Part shown: one piece after another, positions 1 to 7,174 of the stretch | How the letters are laid out: each line of letters begins with the position of its first letter | Position numbering within the stretch: position 1 is the first letter of the stretch | Assembly: GCA_035556555.1 (NCBI GenBank) | Contig: DATMES010000044.1 | Location: forward strand, 1-48,207 | DNA length: 48,207 nucleotides | Direction of reading: 5' to 3' | Source: Frankiaceae bacterium | GTDB lineage: Bacteria; Actinomycetota; Actinomycetes; BP-191 | The notes under the pieces: model-generated | Database searches by the model: none | Told to the model about the DNA's origin: nothing | What the model saw: only the letters and a program-made list of their open reading frames with translations | Translations under genes and position numbers: made by a program

Positions 1-832
1 GATCTCGAGCGACGGCGTGATCGTCACGAACAACCATGTCGTCGAGGGCTCGACGAGCGTCACCGTCGCCTTTCTCGACCGTGTCCACCGGAAGCCGCTG
101 AGGGGCACCGTCATCGGCACGGCGCCCGAGCGCGACCTCGCGGTGATCCGCGTCGACGCGACCGACCTCGTGCCGATCGCCGTCGCGCGCTCCTCGGCGC
201 TCCGCCTCGGCGACGGCCTGATCGCGATCGGCTTCCCGCTCGGTCTCGGCGGCCCGACCGTGACGCGCGGCATCGTCTCGGGCCTCAACCGGACGATCGA
301 GCCGCAGGGCGGAGCGAGGCTCGAGGGGCTGCTCCAGACCGACGCCGCCATCAACCCCGGCAACTCCGGCGGCGCGCTCGTCGACCGCGAGGGCCGCGTC
401 ATCGGCATCAGCACCGCGATCGCGTCGCTCGGCGGGCTCCTCGGCGGCGGTGGCGGCTCGATCAGCATCGGCTTCGCCATCCCGATCGACGAGGCGCGCG
501 CGGTGGCCGAGGAGATCATCCGCACCGGCCGGGCCACGCACCCGTTCCTCGGCATCAGCGGCAACGACATCACGCCGCAGACCGCGGAGCAGTTCGGCAC
601 CAAGGAGGGCGCGCTCGTCATGGAGGTCACGCGCGGCGGCCCCGCCGAACGCGCGGGACTGCGCGCCCGCGACATCATCGTGCGGCTCGGCGACGACGAG
701 ATCACGAGCATGGGCGACCTCATCGGGGCCATCCGCTCGCACCGGATCGGGGAGACCGTGGAGGTCGCGTACGTCCGCGACGGACGGCAGTCATCCGTGA
801 GAGTCACCCTCCAGCAGAAACCGTCCGGGTAG
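1..832 (+). CDS. HtrA/DegP-like trypsin-family serine protease with PDZ domain (5' end outside window)
   Basis: The C-terminal 270 or so residues of an S1C serine protease of envelope protein quality control. The reading frame is open from the first bases, so the start and any membrane anchor lie upstream of the window. The triad is visible: His in TNNHVV, Asp in ERDLAVI, and Ser in NPGNSGGAL (about residues 7, 40 and 117 of the visible part). A glycine-rich loop follows, then a PDZ domain over roughly the last 90 residues (GGPAERAGLRARDIIVRLG). The next gene is tatB, 39 bp downstream on the same strand; HtrA beside TatB is a common actinobacterial arrangement. Family assignment is firm; the substrate is not known. 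Confidence 0.93.
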   Translation, partial: ISSDGVIVTNNHVVEGSTSVTVAFLDRVHRKPLRGTVIGTAPERDLAVIRVDATDLVPIAVARSSALRLGDGLIAIGFPLGLGGPTVTRGIVSGLNRTIEPQGGARLEGLLQTDAAINPGNSGGALVDREGRVIGISTAIASLGGLLGGGGGSISIGFAIPIDEARAVAEEIIRTGRATHPFLGISGNDITPQTAEQFGTKEGALVMEVTRGGPAERAGLRARDIIVRLGDDEITSMGDLIGAIRSHRIGETVEVAYVRDGRQSSVRVTLQQKPSG

Positions 833-871
833 CCTGCGCGAAGAACAGGCGTCCCCGACGTTGGAGTGAGC

Positions 872-1189
872 GTGTTCGACAACCTGGGCTGGGCGGAGCT
901 GGCGGTCCTCGCCGTCGTCGCCATGCTCGTGTTCGGCCCCGAACGCCTCCCCAAGGTCGCCGCCGACGCAGGCCGGCTGATCCGCGAGCTGCGCCGGATG
1001 GCGAGCGGCGTGACGACGGACATCAAGAACGAGATGGGCATCGACCTCGACGAGATCCGCAGGCTCGACCCGCGGCGGTTCTTCGACGAGGACCTCGACC
1101 CGGCGCCCGCCGCGCGGGCCGCCGCCCCGGCCGCGGCGTCGCCCCTGGCGCCCGGCGACCCCGCGCCGTTCGACCCCGACGCGACGTAG
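872..1189 (+). CDS. tatB: Sec-independent protein translocase TatB
   Basis: Subunit of the twin-arginine translocase, which exports folded proteins. The N-terminus has one short membrane helix, then FGPERLPKVAADAGRLIRELR, the hinge and amphipathic helix typical of TatB, then an Asp/Ala/Pro-rich tail. Length is 105 residues from the GTG at 872. A GTG at 866 in the same frame would add two residues, but the GGAG at 863-866 overlaps it and is well spaced (5 nt) from 872, so 872 is preferred. TatA and TatC are not in the window; separate tatB loci are usual in actinobacteria. The sequence after the stop stays open in the same frame for another 73 codons (see next entry). Confidence 0.92.
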   Translation: MFDNLGWAELAVLAVVAMLVFGPERLPKVAADAGRLIRELRRMASGVTTDIKNEMGIDLDEIRRLDPRRFFDEDLDPAPAARAAAPAAASPLAPGDPAPFDPDAT

Positions 1190-1411
1190 CCCCGCGTATC
1201 CCCGGCAGACTCGCGCGTTGCAGCGGCGAACAGCATCGCGATCCCGTTCAAGCTGCTGCCGAAGCAGTTCAAGGTCGGCACGCTGCTCGACGGCATCGTC
1301 GCCTACACCTCGACCGCCGAGTTCGTCGTCGCCGGCTACCAGCCGACCGACTTCGAGCCGAGCGCGGGCATCGACATCGCCACGGCCGCGAAGCCGTGGA
1401 AGGTCGCGTAG
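1190..1411 (+). pseudogene. Start-less coding remnant in frame with tatB
   Basis: Directly after the tatB stop, the same frame is open for 73 codons to a TAG at 1409-1411. It encodes a sensible, non-repetitive peptide (for example KLLPKQFKVGTLLDGIVAYT and a C-terminus ending AAKPWKVA) with strong G/C third positions. There is no ATG, GTG or TTG in the frame and no ribosome binding site. I read it as the C-terminal remnant of a lost gene whose 5' part was deleted. Read-through of the tatB TAG is a formal alternative with no supporting signal. The family is not recognised. Confidence 0.45.
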
Positions 1412-1429
1412 CACCAGCACCTCTCGTCG

Positions 1430-1457
1430 AAGGGCCGTCCCGTCCGGGGCGGCCCTT
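1430..1457. terminator. Strong hairpin terminator after tatB and the remnant
   Basis: A 12-bp stem (AAGGGCCGTCCC / GGGGCGGCCCTT, one G-T pair) closes a 4-nt loop, without a long U tract, as is common in high-GC actinobacteria. It lies 19 bp after the remnant stop, so it probably marks the end of the original gene there. Confidence 0.75.
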
Positions 1458-1522
1458 CGGCTGTCGTACGGGAGGAACGCCGGGAGATCCGCGCGGAGCG
1501 GGCGAGCCACGGCTGGGGTGCT

Positions 1523-1580
1523 GTTCTTTGAAGATCGTCACGCGGGAGACCGGCGTGTCGGCCGCAGGGAACGAGCCAGG
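1523..1580 (+). repeat. Copy A of the GTTCTTTGAAGATC intergenic repeat
   Basis: The block GTTCTTTGAAGATC is followed by ACGCG, GAGACCGGC and GCAGGGAACGAGCC. The same ordered blocks occur at 10723, 35762 and 48119. This copy lies between the tatB-side terminator and the 3' end of mrp. It does not encode a convincing peptide. Confidence 0.7.
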
Positions 1581-1609
1581 TCGCCCCAGGCCCGTTACGG
1601 AGAGCGCCG

Positions 1610-2734
1610 CTACGCCGGCGACAGCCCCAGCGAGCGGCCCGCGAGGCCGCGCGAACGCGTGCCGAGCTGCTCGGCGACGCGGCGCAGCTCCTTCGACGCG
1701 GGCGCGTCGGGGTCGCTGAGCACCAGCGGCACGCCGGCGTCACCGCCCTCGCGCAGCCGTACGTCGATCGGCACCTGACCCAGCAGCGGCACCGGCGCGC
1801 CGACGGTCCGCGTCAGCGCCTCGGCGACCGCCTGGCCGCCGCCCGCGCCGAACACGTCCACGTGCTCGGAGCAGTGCGGGCAGGCGAGACCGGCCATGTT
1901 CTCGACGACGCCGGCGATGCGCTGGCGGGTCTGCACGGCGATGGAGCCGGCCCGCTCGGCGACCTCGCTGGCGGCGAGCTGCGGCGTCGTGACGACGAGG
2001 ATCTCGGCACTCGGAACGAGCTGCGCGATCGAGATGGCGATGTCGCCGGTGCCCGGCGGGAGGTCGCAGAGCAGGACGTCGAGGTCGCCCCAGAACACGT
2101 CCGAGAGGAACTGCTGCAGCGCCCTGTGCAGCATCGGCCCGCGCCAGACGACCGGCTGGTTGCCCTGCACGAACATGCCGATCGACACGACCTTCACGCC
2201 GTGCGACGTCGGCGGCATGATCATCGACTCGACCTGCGTGGGCCGCCCCTCGACGCCGAGCATGCGCGGGATCGAGAAGCCGTAGATGTCCGCGTCGACC
2301 ACGCCGACCTTGAGGCCGCTCGCGGCCATGGCGGCGGCGAGGTTGGCGGTGACGCTGGACTTGCCGACGCCGCCCTTGCCGGACGCGACGGCGTAGACGC
2401 GCGTCAGCGAGCCGGGCTGCGCGAACGGGATCTCCCGCGCCGCCTGCCCGCCGCGCAGCTGCGTCTGCAGGGCGGCGCGCTGCTCGTCGTTCATGACGCC
2501 GAGGTCCACGACGACCCCGGTGACGCCGTCGAGCCGCGAGACGGCCTCGGTGACGTCGCGGGTGATCTTGTCCTTCAACGGGCAGCCGCTGACGGTCAGC
2601 AGCACGCGCACCGTGACCACGCCGTCCGGCGCGACGTCGACCCGCTCGACCATGTTGAGCTCGGTGATCGGGCGGTGGATCTCCGGGTCCTGGACGGTGG
2701 CCAGGGCGGCGGTGACCTGCTCGGTGGTGGGCAT
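1610..2734 (-). CDS. mrp: Mrp/NBP35 (ApbC) family iron-sulfur cluster carrier ATPase
   Basis: Cytosolic P-loop ATPase that carries Fe-S clusters to apoproteins. The 374 residues comprise an N-terminal MIP18/DUF59 domain (about 1-85, with VSGCPLKD), a deviant Walker A SGKGGVGKSS (118-127), Walker B around LLCDLPPGTGD (221-231), and the cluster-bridging CPHC pair at 285-288. Length and order match the family. The gene faces away from the next gene (2841, plus strand), and its 3' end faces the tatB remnant. An AAGGA lies 11 nt before the ATG, slightly long spacing. Confidence 0.95.
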   Translation of the reverse strand: MPTTEQVTAALATVQDPEIHRPITELNMVERVDVAPDGVVTVRVLLTVSGCPLKDKITRDVTEAVSRLDGVTGVVVDLGVMNDEQRAALQTQLRGGQAAREIPFAQPGSLTRVYAVASGKGGVGKSSVTANLAAAMAASGLKVGVVDADIYGFSIPRMLGVEGRPTQVESMIMPPTSHGVKVVSIGMFVQGNQPVVWRGPMLHRALQQFLSDVFWGDLDVLLCDLPPGTGDIAISIAQLVPSAEILVVTTPQLAASEVAERAGSIAVQTRQRIAGVVENMAGLACPHCSEHVDVFGAGGGQAVAEALTRTVGAPVPLLGQVPIDVRLREGGDAGVPLVLSDPDAPASKELRRVAEQLGTRSRGLAGRSLGLSPA

Positions 2735-2797
2735 GCGGGTACGCGTCCTTACTCCCAGGGGATGCCGCCAGTCTACGTGGTGCAGGGAACGGGCCGC

Positions 2798-2812
2798 CGC
2801 GCGGCGAAGTCC
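2798..2812 (+). promoter_or_regulatory. 15-bp leader motif shared with the gene at 7175
   Basis: CGCGCGGCGAAGTCC lies 28 bp before the start codon and recurs identically at 7136-7150, 24 bp before another secreted-protein gene. A similar GCAGGGA lies just upstream in both. It may be a transcript leader or regulatory site shared by the two paralogous genes. Confidence 0.45.
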
Positions 2813-2840
2813 CCCCTCTCAGGACGCCAGGGGAGGGCCC

Positions 2841-3455
2841 ATGTGGGGGGCAGTCAAGTTTGCCGTCGTGGCGGCGGCCGTGTCGTTGGCGCTGCCGGCG
2901 ACGGCGTCCGCGCCGCAGCTCACCGACCAGCGGGGCGACGCGAACGGCGTCAACCACCAGGTGTACGCGCGGGGCGCGGCCGACCCGTCGACGCCGACCG
3001 AGCCGGCGTCGTACGCCGCCGGCGACGTCCTCTCCGCGGAGTGGGCCGCCACGTCCGGCGGCATCAGCGTCACGCTGACGCTCGCCGCGCCGCCCGCGGA
3101 GGGTGTCAGCTACCTCGTCAACATCCAGGCGCCTGGCTGCGGCCTGTTCCTGCGGGTCGAGTACGACGCCGCGGTGGCGGCACCGCCCACGACGAACGCG
3201 TACTGCAACGGCACGACCCCGATCGCCGGCGTGCCGGCGGCGCAGGTCAGCGGCGCGCGGATCGTATGGACGCTGCCGTTCGCGGCGCTGACGGGCATCG
3301 CGTCCAGCGGTGACGTGCTGACGCGGCCGTGGGTGGAGACCCGGCTCGGCGTCGTGCACCCGGCTGCCGCCCCGCCGTCGCCGGACGGCTACGCGCGGGC
3401 GCGGGTGGTCGTGCTGGACATGGCGTACGGCACCGGGTCGTTCGTCGTCCCGTAG
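2841..3455 (+). CDS. Secreted protein of unknown function (paralogue of the gene at 7175)
   Basis: 204 residues. The N-terminus is a clear Sec signal peptide (MWGAVKFAVVAAAVSLALPATASA), then the opening QLTDQRGDANG. The rest is a beta-rich domain with two cysteines, in QAPGCG and AYCNG. The gene at 7175 has the same layout: signal peptide, a DPxGDA opening, then SALWTTTGD-like and AGCGQIRF-like segments, so the two are probably distant paralogues. The ATG at 2841 is chosen because GGGGAGGG lies just upstream and the signal peptide begins there. No enzyme motif was recognised. It ends at a strong hairpin facing the yceI-type gene. Confidence 0.75.
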   Translation: MWGAVKFAVVAAAVSLALPATASAPQLTDQRGDANGVNHQVYARGAADPSTPTEPASYAAGDVLSAEWAATSGGISVTLTLAAPPAEGVSYLVNIQAPGCGLFLRVEYDAAVAAPPTTNAYCNGTTPIAGVPAAQVSGARIVWTLPFAALTGIASSGDVLTRPWVETRLGVVHPAAAPPSPDGYARARVVVLDMAYGTGSFVVP

Positions 3456-3473
3456 CGCGCGGGCGCCGGGCAC

Positions 3474-3512
3474 GGCGAGGGCCCGCCTCCCAGCCTGGGG
3501 CGGGCCCTCGCC
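3474..3512. terminator. Bidirectional hairpin terminator between convergent genes
   Basis: A 16-bp stem (GGCGAGGGCCCGCC pairs perfectly with GGCGGGCCCTCGCC, plus two inner pairs) with a 7-nt loop sits between the stops of the secreted-protein gene and the YceI gene. It can serve both strands. Confidence 0.85.
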
Positions 3513-3526
3513 GCGTTTCCGGGGTG

Positions 3527-4099
3527 CTACTGACCGGCGCGCTTCACCGCGGAGATGTCGAGCTTGAGCTTGACCTTCTCGCTGACGAGGATGCCGCCGG
3601 CCTCGAGGGCGACGTTCCAGTTGAGGCCCCAGTCCTTGCGGTTGACCTTGGCCTCGCCCTCGAACCCGACGCGCTGGCCGCCCCACGGGTCGGTCGCGGT
3701 GCCGGTGTACTCGAGGTCGAGCTCGACCTCGCGGGTGACGCCCTTGATGGTCAGGTCGCCCCAGAGGACGTACTGGCCGTCGCGCTTGCCCGCGGCGGCG
3801 CGGGTGCTCGTGAACGTGATCTCCGGGTGCTTCTCGATGTCGAAGAAGTCCGCGCTGCGCAGGTGCTCGTCGCGCTGGCCGCTGCGACTGTCGAGGCTGT
3901 CGACGCGGATGCGCACCTCGGCGCTGGAGTTCGCGGGGTTGGTGCCGTCGATGTTGAGGACGCCCTCGAAGTCGCTGAAGCGGCCGCGGACCGTCGTCAC
4001 CATCGCGTGCTTGGCGGCGAACTCGAGGCTCGAGTGGCTGGCGTCGATGTCGTACGTCCCGGTCAGCTGCTCGAGGCCGGTCGTCGTGGAGGTGGTCAT
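3527..4099 (-). CDS. YceI family protein
   Basis: A lipocalin-like polyisoprenoid-binding domain of 190 residues. Visible family features are GTYDIDASHSSLEFAAKHAM near the N-terminus, RSADFFDIEKHPEITFTST in the middle, GDLTIKGVTREVELDLEY and a C-terminal VSEKVKLKLDISAVK. There is no signal peptide, so this copy is probably cytosolic. The ATG at 4099 is chosen over upstream codons because GAGGGAGC precedes it and the family fold starts there. It is transcribed divergently from a MarR regulator, with two operator-like sites between them, so MarR control is likely. The ligand is not known. Confidence 0.92.
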   Translation of the reverse strand: MTTSTTTGLEQLTGTYDIDASHSSLEFAAKHAMVTTVRGRFSDFEGVLNIDGTNPANSSAEVRIRVDSLDSRSGQRDEHLRSADFFDIEKHPEITFTSTRAAAGKRDGQYVLWGDLTIKGVTREVELDLEYTGTATDPWGGQRVGFEGEAKVNRKDWGLNWNVALEAGGILVSEKVKLKLDISAVKRAGQ

Positions 4100-4132
4100 C
4101 TGGTCTGCTCCCTCTGGTGGCTTGTCAGTTGG

Positions 4133-4146
4133 TTGCTTGTGCAACT
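4133..4146. promoter_or_regulatory. Putative MarR operator, copy 1
   Basis: TTGCTTGTGCAACT has a TTGC/GCAA inverted core and matches the second copy at 4175 in 11 of 14 positions. The two sites are 42 bp apart centre to centre, close to four helical turns, in the gap between yceI and marR. Confidence 0.55.
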
Positions 4147-4164
4147 GTTGTGAACGCAACGTAC

Positions 4165-4193
4165 TGGACTTTTATTGCACATGCAACTATCGT
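4165..4193 (+). promoter_or_regulatory. Promoter of the MarR gene (leaderless type)
   Basis: A -35-like TGGACT (4165-4170), a 17-bp spacer and a -10 TATCGT (4188-4193) end 7 nt before the ATG at 4201. This predicts a transcript starting at or next to the start codon. Operator copy 2 lies inside the spacer, so a bound repressor would block polymerase. Confidence 0.55.
4175..4188. promoter_or_regulatory. Putative MarR operator, copy 2
   Basis: TTGCACATGCAACT contains the inverted pair TTGCA/TGCAA around a 2-bp centre. It lies between the -35 and -10 boxes of the MarR gene, the usual position for autorepression. Confidence 0.6.
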
Positions 4194-4200
4194 CCTGGAC

Positions 4201-4686
4201 ATGGCCTCTCAGCGGTCGGCTTCCCCCACCTACTGGCTCACAACCGTCGAGCTGGACGCGTGGCGGTCGTTCCTGCGCGCGCACGCCAAGGTGACCCGGC
4301 AGCTCGACGCCGAGCTCAGCGCCGAGTGCGACCTGCCACTGGGGTCGTATGAGGTGCTCCTGCACCTCAACGAGCAGCCCGACCGCCGCCTGCGCATGAC
4401 CGAGCTGGCCGACCGGGTGCTGCTCTCCCGCAGCGGCCTGACGCGGCTGGTGGACAGGCTGGAACGCGAGGGGCTGATCAGCAGGGAGTCGTGCCCGAGT
4501 GACCTGCGCGGCACGTTCGCCGTGCTCACCGACGAGGGCGGCGACCGGCTCGCGGCCGCCGCGCCGATTCACCTGCGGGGCGTACGCGAGCACCTCGTCG
4601 ACCTGCTGACGCCCGAGGAGATCGAGGTCGTCGCGAGAGCGTTCGGGCGCATCACGAGCGACTGCCCTGGCCCGGTCCTGGACTAG
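4201..4686 (+). CDS. MarR family transcriptional regulator
   Basis: A 161-residue winged-helix dimeric regulator. The DNA-binding part is seen in LRMTELADRVLLSRSGLTRLVDRLEREGLI followed by a wing (SDLRGTFAVLTDEG). Helices at both ends would form the dimer interface. The ATG at 4201 fits a leaderless start (-10 TATCGT 7 nt upstream); in-frame codons upstream would run through the operator. It is divergent from the YceI gene and very likely controls both. Its stop overlaps that of the convergent GspE-like gene by 4 bp. Confidence 0.92.
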   Translation: MASQRSASPTYWLTTVELDAWRSFLRAHAKVTRQLDAELSAECDLPLGSYEVLLHLNEQPDRRLRMTELADRVLLSRSGLTRLVDRLEREGLISRESCPSDLRGTFAVLTDEGGDRLAAAAPIHLRGVREHLVDLLTPEEIEVVARAFGRITSDCPGPVLD

Positions 4687-7028
4687 ACCTCGGGTACGAG
4701 CGCGGCGCCTTCGAGCAGGAGGCAGACGTTCGCCTCCAGGGTGGCCGGGTCGACCGGCTTCGAGAGGTAGATGTCGGCGCCGGCGTTCGTGGCCTCCGTA
4801 CGCAGCAGCGGGTCGTCACTGCCGGTGAGCAGCAGCAACGGCAGCAGCGCCGTCCGCGTGTCGGCGCGCAGCAGGCGCGTCACCTCGATGCCGGACAGGT
4901 CGGGGAGCACGAGGTCGAGGATCATCGCGTCGAGGTCGTCGGTCGCGGCGATGCGCAGCGCCTCCTCGGCGTTGCGCGCGCGCATGACGTCGCAGACGTC
5001 GGCGAGCGCCGTCTCGACGTAGTCGAGCACCGACTCGTCGTCGTCCACGACGAGGACGGTCTTGCGGCGTTCGCCGCTCGCGACCGCGGCTCCGGGGACG
5101 ACCGGGCTGGCGTCGTGCGCGCGCCGGCACCACGGGCAGTTGCGCCACTCAGGCGCGACCGGCCGCGCGCAGCCCGCGCAGGTCGAGGTCTCGACTGCCG
5201 CGGCGCACCACGGGCAGAAGTGCATGTCCTCCTCGATCGAACGGTGGCACGCGTGGCACCGCGGCCCGCTCGCGGCGTCGACCTGCGTGACGCGCAGCAC
5301 CTCCTCCAGCGTCGTCTCGCCGCGCAGCGCGCGGGCGATGCCGTCGCTGCGCAGCGACGAGACCCCGGACGCGCGCGCCGCCGTACGGATCGCGGCCTCG
5401 GTCGGGCGCGCGGTCAGCACCGCGCGCAGCGCGGTGTCGACGGGGAGCACCTCGAAGATCGCGGTACGGCCGTGGTAGCCGGTGCCGCCGCACTGGTCGC
5501 AGCCGCGGCCGCGGACGAGGTTGGCGCCGGCCACGTCGTCGTGCGTGAGGCCGAGGAGCTGCAGCGTACGAGGGCTCGGCTGGTACGGCGCGAGGCAGCG
5601 CGAGCACGGCACGCGGACGAGCCGCTGCGCGATGACAAGGGTGAGCGAGGAGGCGATCAGGAACGGCTCGACGCCCATGTCGACGAGGCGCGTGACGGCC
5701 GCTGCGGCGTCGTTCGTGTGCAGGGTCGAGAACACCATGTGGCCGGTCAGCGAGGCGCGCAGCGCGAGCTCCGCGGTCTCGGTGTCGCGGATCTCGCCGA
5801 CGAGCACGACGTCGGGGTCCTGGCGCAGCACGGACCGCAGGCCGGCCGCGAACGTCAGCCCCGCGCGGTCGTTCGTCTGCACCTGCGTGATGCCGCGCAG
5901 CTGGACCTCGACCGGGTCCTCGAGCGTGACGATGTTGCGGTCCGGCGTCCGCATCTGCGAGACGGCCGAGTACAGCGTCGACGTCTTGCCGGAGCCGGTC
6001 GGGCCGGTGATGAGGACGAGGCCCTGCGGCACGACGATCGTGTCGAGGATCGTCTCGAGCTGCTTCTCGGTGAAGCCCACCCGCGACAGCGGGAGCACAC
6101 CCTCGCCGCGGGCGAGGAGGCGGATGACGACCTTCTCGCCGTGCAGCGACGGCAGCGTCGAGACGCGCGCGTCGATGCTCTCGCCGTCGACGTTGAGCCG
6201 CGCGCGGCCGTCCTGCGGCCTGCGGCGCTCGGCGATGTCGAGGCCGGACATGATCTTGACGCGGCTCGTCATCGACGGCGCGGCGTTCTTCGGCACCGTC
6301 ATGACGTCGCGGAGCAGGCCGTCGACGCGGTATCGCACGCGCAGGCCGTCGAGCTCGGGCTGGAGGTGGATGTCGGAGGCGCGGGCGCGGACGGCGTCGG
6401 TCAGGATGACGTTGACCATCCGGACGATCGGGGTGCCGTCGGCGTCGTCGTCGGCGTCGTTCGCGAAGTCGGTGGCGTCCTCGCCGATCGCGTCGAGCAT
6501 TCCCGTGACGTCGGAGGCGTCCTCCTCCAGCGACCAGGCGCGGGTGAGGTACTCGCGGATCGCGCTCTCCGTCGCGACGACGGGGACGATCGTGCGGGCG
6601 TTCGTGTAGAGGCGAACGTCGTCGAGCGCGACGACGTCGGTCGGGTCGGCCATCGCCAGCGTGAGACGGCCGTCGCTGTGCTCGATGCCGAGAACGGAGT
6701 AGCGCTCGGAGACGGCGCGCGGCAGCAGTCGCGCGGTCGCGGGCGCGACGGCGACGTGCGCGATGTCGACCATCTCCAGACCCAGCGCACGCGCGAGGCC
6801 GGCGGCGATGTCGCGCTCGGTCGCGAGACCCTTCGACACGACGAGCGCACCGAGCCGCTTACGGTTCTCGCGCGGCTGCGTCGCCTGCTCGGCCAGGCAC
6901 TCGTTGAGGTCGTTCTCGCTGATGACGCCACTGCCCACGAGGACCTCGCCGAGGCGGCGGCGCGGCTTCGCGGGCTCGGGCGGGAGCGCCCGGCGCCGGC
7001 CGCCGATGTAGTCGGTGTCGAGGGTCAC
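4683..7028 (-). CDS. GspE/PilB-type secretion ATPase fused to zinc ribbons and a response-regulator receiver
   Basis: A 781-residue multidomain protein. In order: an MshEN/T2SSE-N domain (about 25-165), the hexameric ATPase core with Walker A GPTGSGKTST (342-351), the Asp box TLEDPVE, Walker B QDPDVVLVGEIRD, His box STLHTNDA, and a CxxC...CxxC zinc motif (CSRC, CDQCGGTGY). Then comes a second cysteine cluster (CHAC, CPWC, CAGC, CPWC; about 590-635), which looks like a double zinc ribbon, and finally a receiver domain (about 657-775) with VVDDDE, a phospho-Asp in ILDLVLPD and Lys in YLSKP. The GTG at 7028 follows GGAGG; an ATG at 7055 lacks a site. PilB-like ATPases usually end after the first zinc motif, so the tail is unusual. 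No pilin or inner-membrane partner lies nearby. Confidence 0.9.
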   Translation of the reverse strand: MTLDTDYIGGRRRALPPEPAKPRRRLGEVLVGSGVISENDLNECLAEQATQPRENRKRLGALVVSKGLATERDIAAGLARALGLEMVDIAHVAVAPATARLLPRAVSERYSVLGIEHSDGRLTLAMADPTDVVALDDVRLYTNARTIVPVVATESAIREYLTRAWSLEEDASDVTGMLDAIGEDATDFANDADDDADGTPIVRMVNVILTDAVRARASDIHLQPELDGLRVRYRVDGLLRDVMTVPKNAAPSMTSRVKIMSGLDIAERRRPQDGRARLNVDGESIDARVSTLPSLHGEKVVIRLLARGEGVLPLSRVGFTEKQLETILDTIVVPQGLVLITGPTGSGKTSTLYSAVSQMRTPDRNIVTLEDPVEVQLRGITQVQTNDRAGLTFAAGLRSVLRQDPDVVLVGEIRDTETAELALRASLTGHMVFSTLHTNDAAAAVTRLVDMGVEPFLIASSLTLVIAQRLVRVPCSRCLAPYQPSPRTLQLLGLTHDDVAGANLVRGRGCDQCGGTGYHGRTAIFEVLPVDTALRAVLTARPTEAAIRTAARASGVSSLRSDGIARALRGETTLEEVLRVTQVDAASGPRCHACHRSIEEDMHFCPWCAAAVETSTCAGCARPVAPEWRNCPWCRRAHDASPVVPGAAVASGERRKTVLVVDDDESVLDYVETALADVCDVMRARNAEEALRIAATDDLDAMILDLVLPDLSGIEVTRLLRADTRTALLPLLLLTGSDDPLLRTEATNAGADIYLSKPVDPATLEANVCLLLEGAALVPEV

Positions 7029-7135
7029 GTACCTCCATCGTCCTGTCCCGGCCATCGCTGAATAGTTCCGAGGGGCCGTTCGGACTAGTACGAACGGGTG
7101 TCAACCGGACATACCGGTGGCAGGGACGGCGGGCC

Positions 7136-7150
7136 CGCGCGGCGAAGTCC
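7136..7150 (+). promoter_or_regulatory. 15-bp leader motif, second copy
   Basis: Identical to 2798-2812 (CGCGCGGCGAAGTCC). It lies in the 5' region of the paralogous secreted-protein gene that starts at 7175. Confidence 0.45.
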
Positions 7151-7174
7151 TCCGCGATGCCCCCAGGAGGTTCC

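Noticed and set aside
1740-3686. Long open frame on the minus strand (over 600 codons) across mrp and the secreted-protein gene
   Set aside because: Translation is Arg/Gly/Ala-rich low complexity, and it lies antisense to or out of frame with genes having clear family motifs. Typical high-GC shadow frame.
5115-7061. Plus-strand frame of about 650 codons opposite the GspE-type gene
   Set aside because: No motifs and Arg/Asp/Val-rich translation; shadow of the opposite strand, where Walker boxes and zinc motifs are intact.
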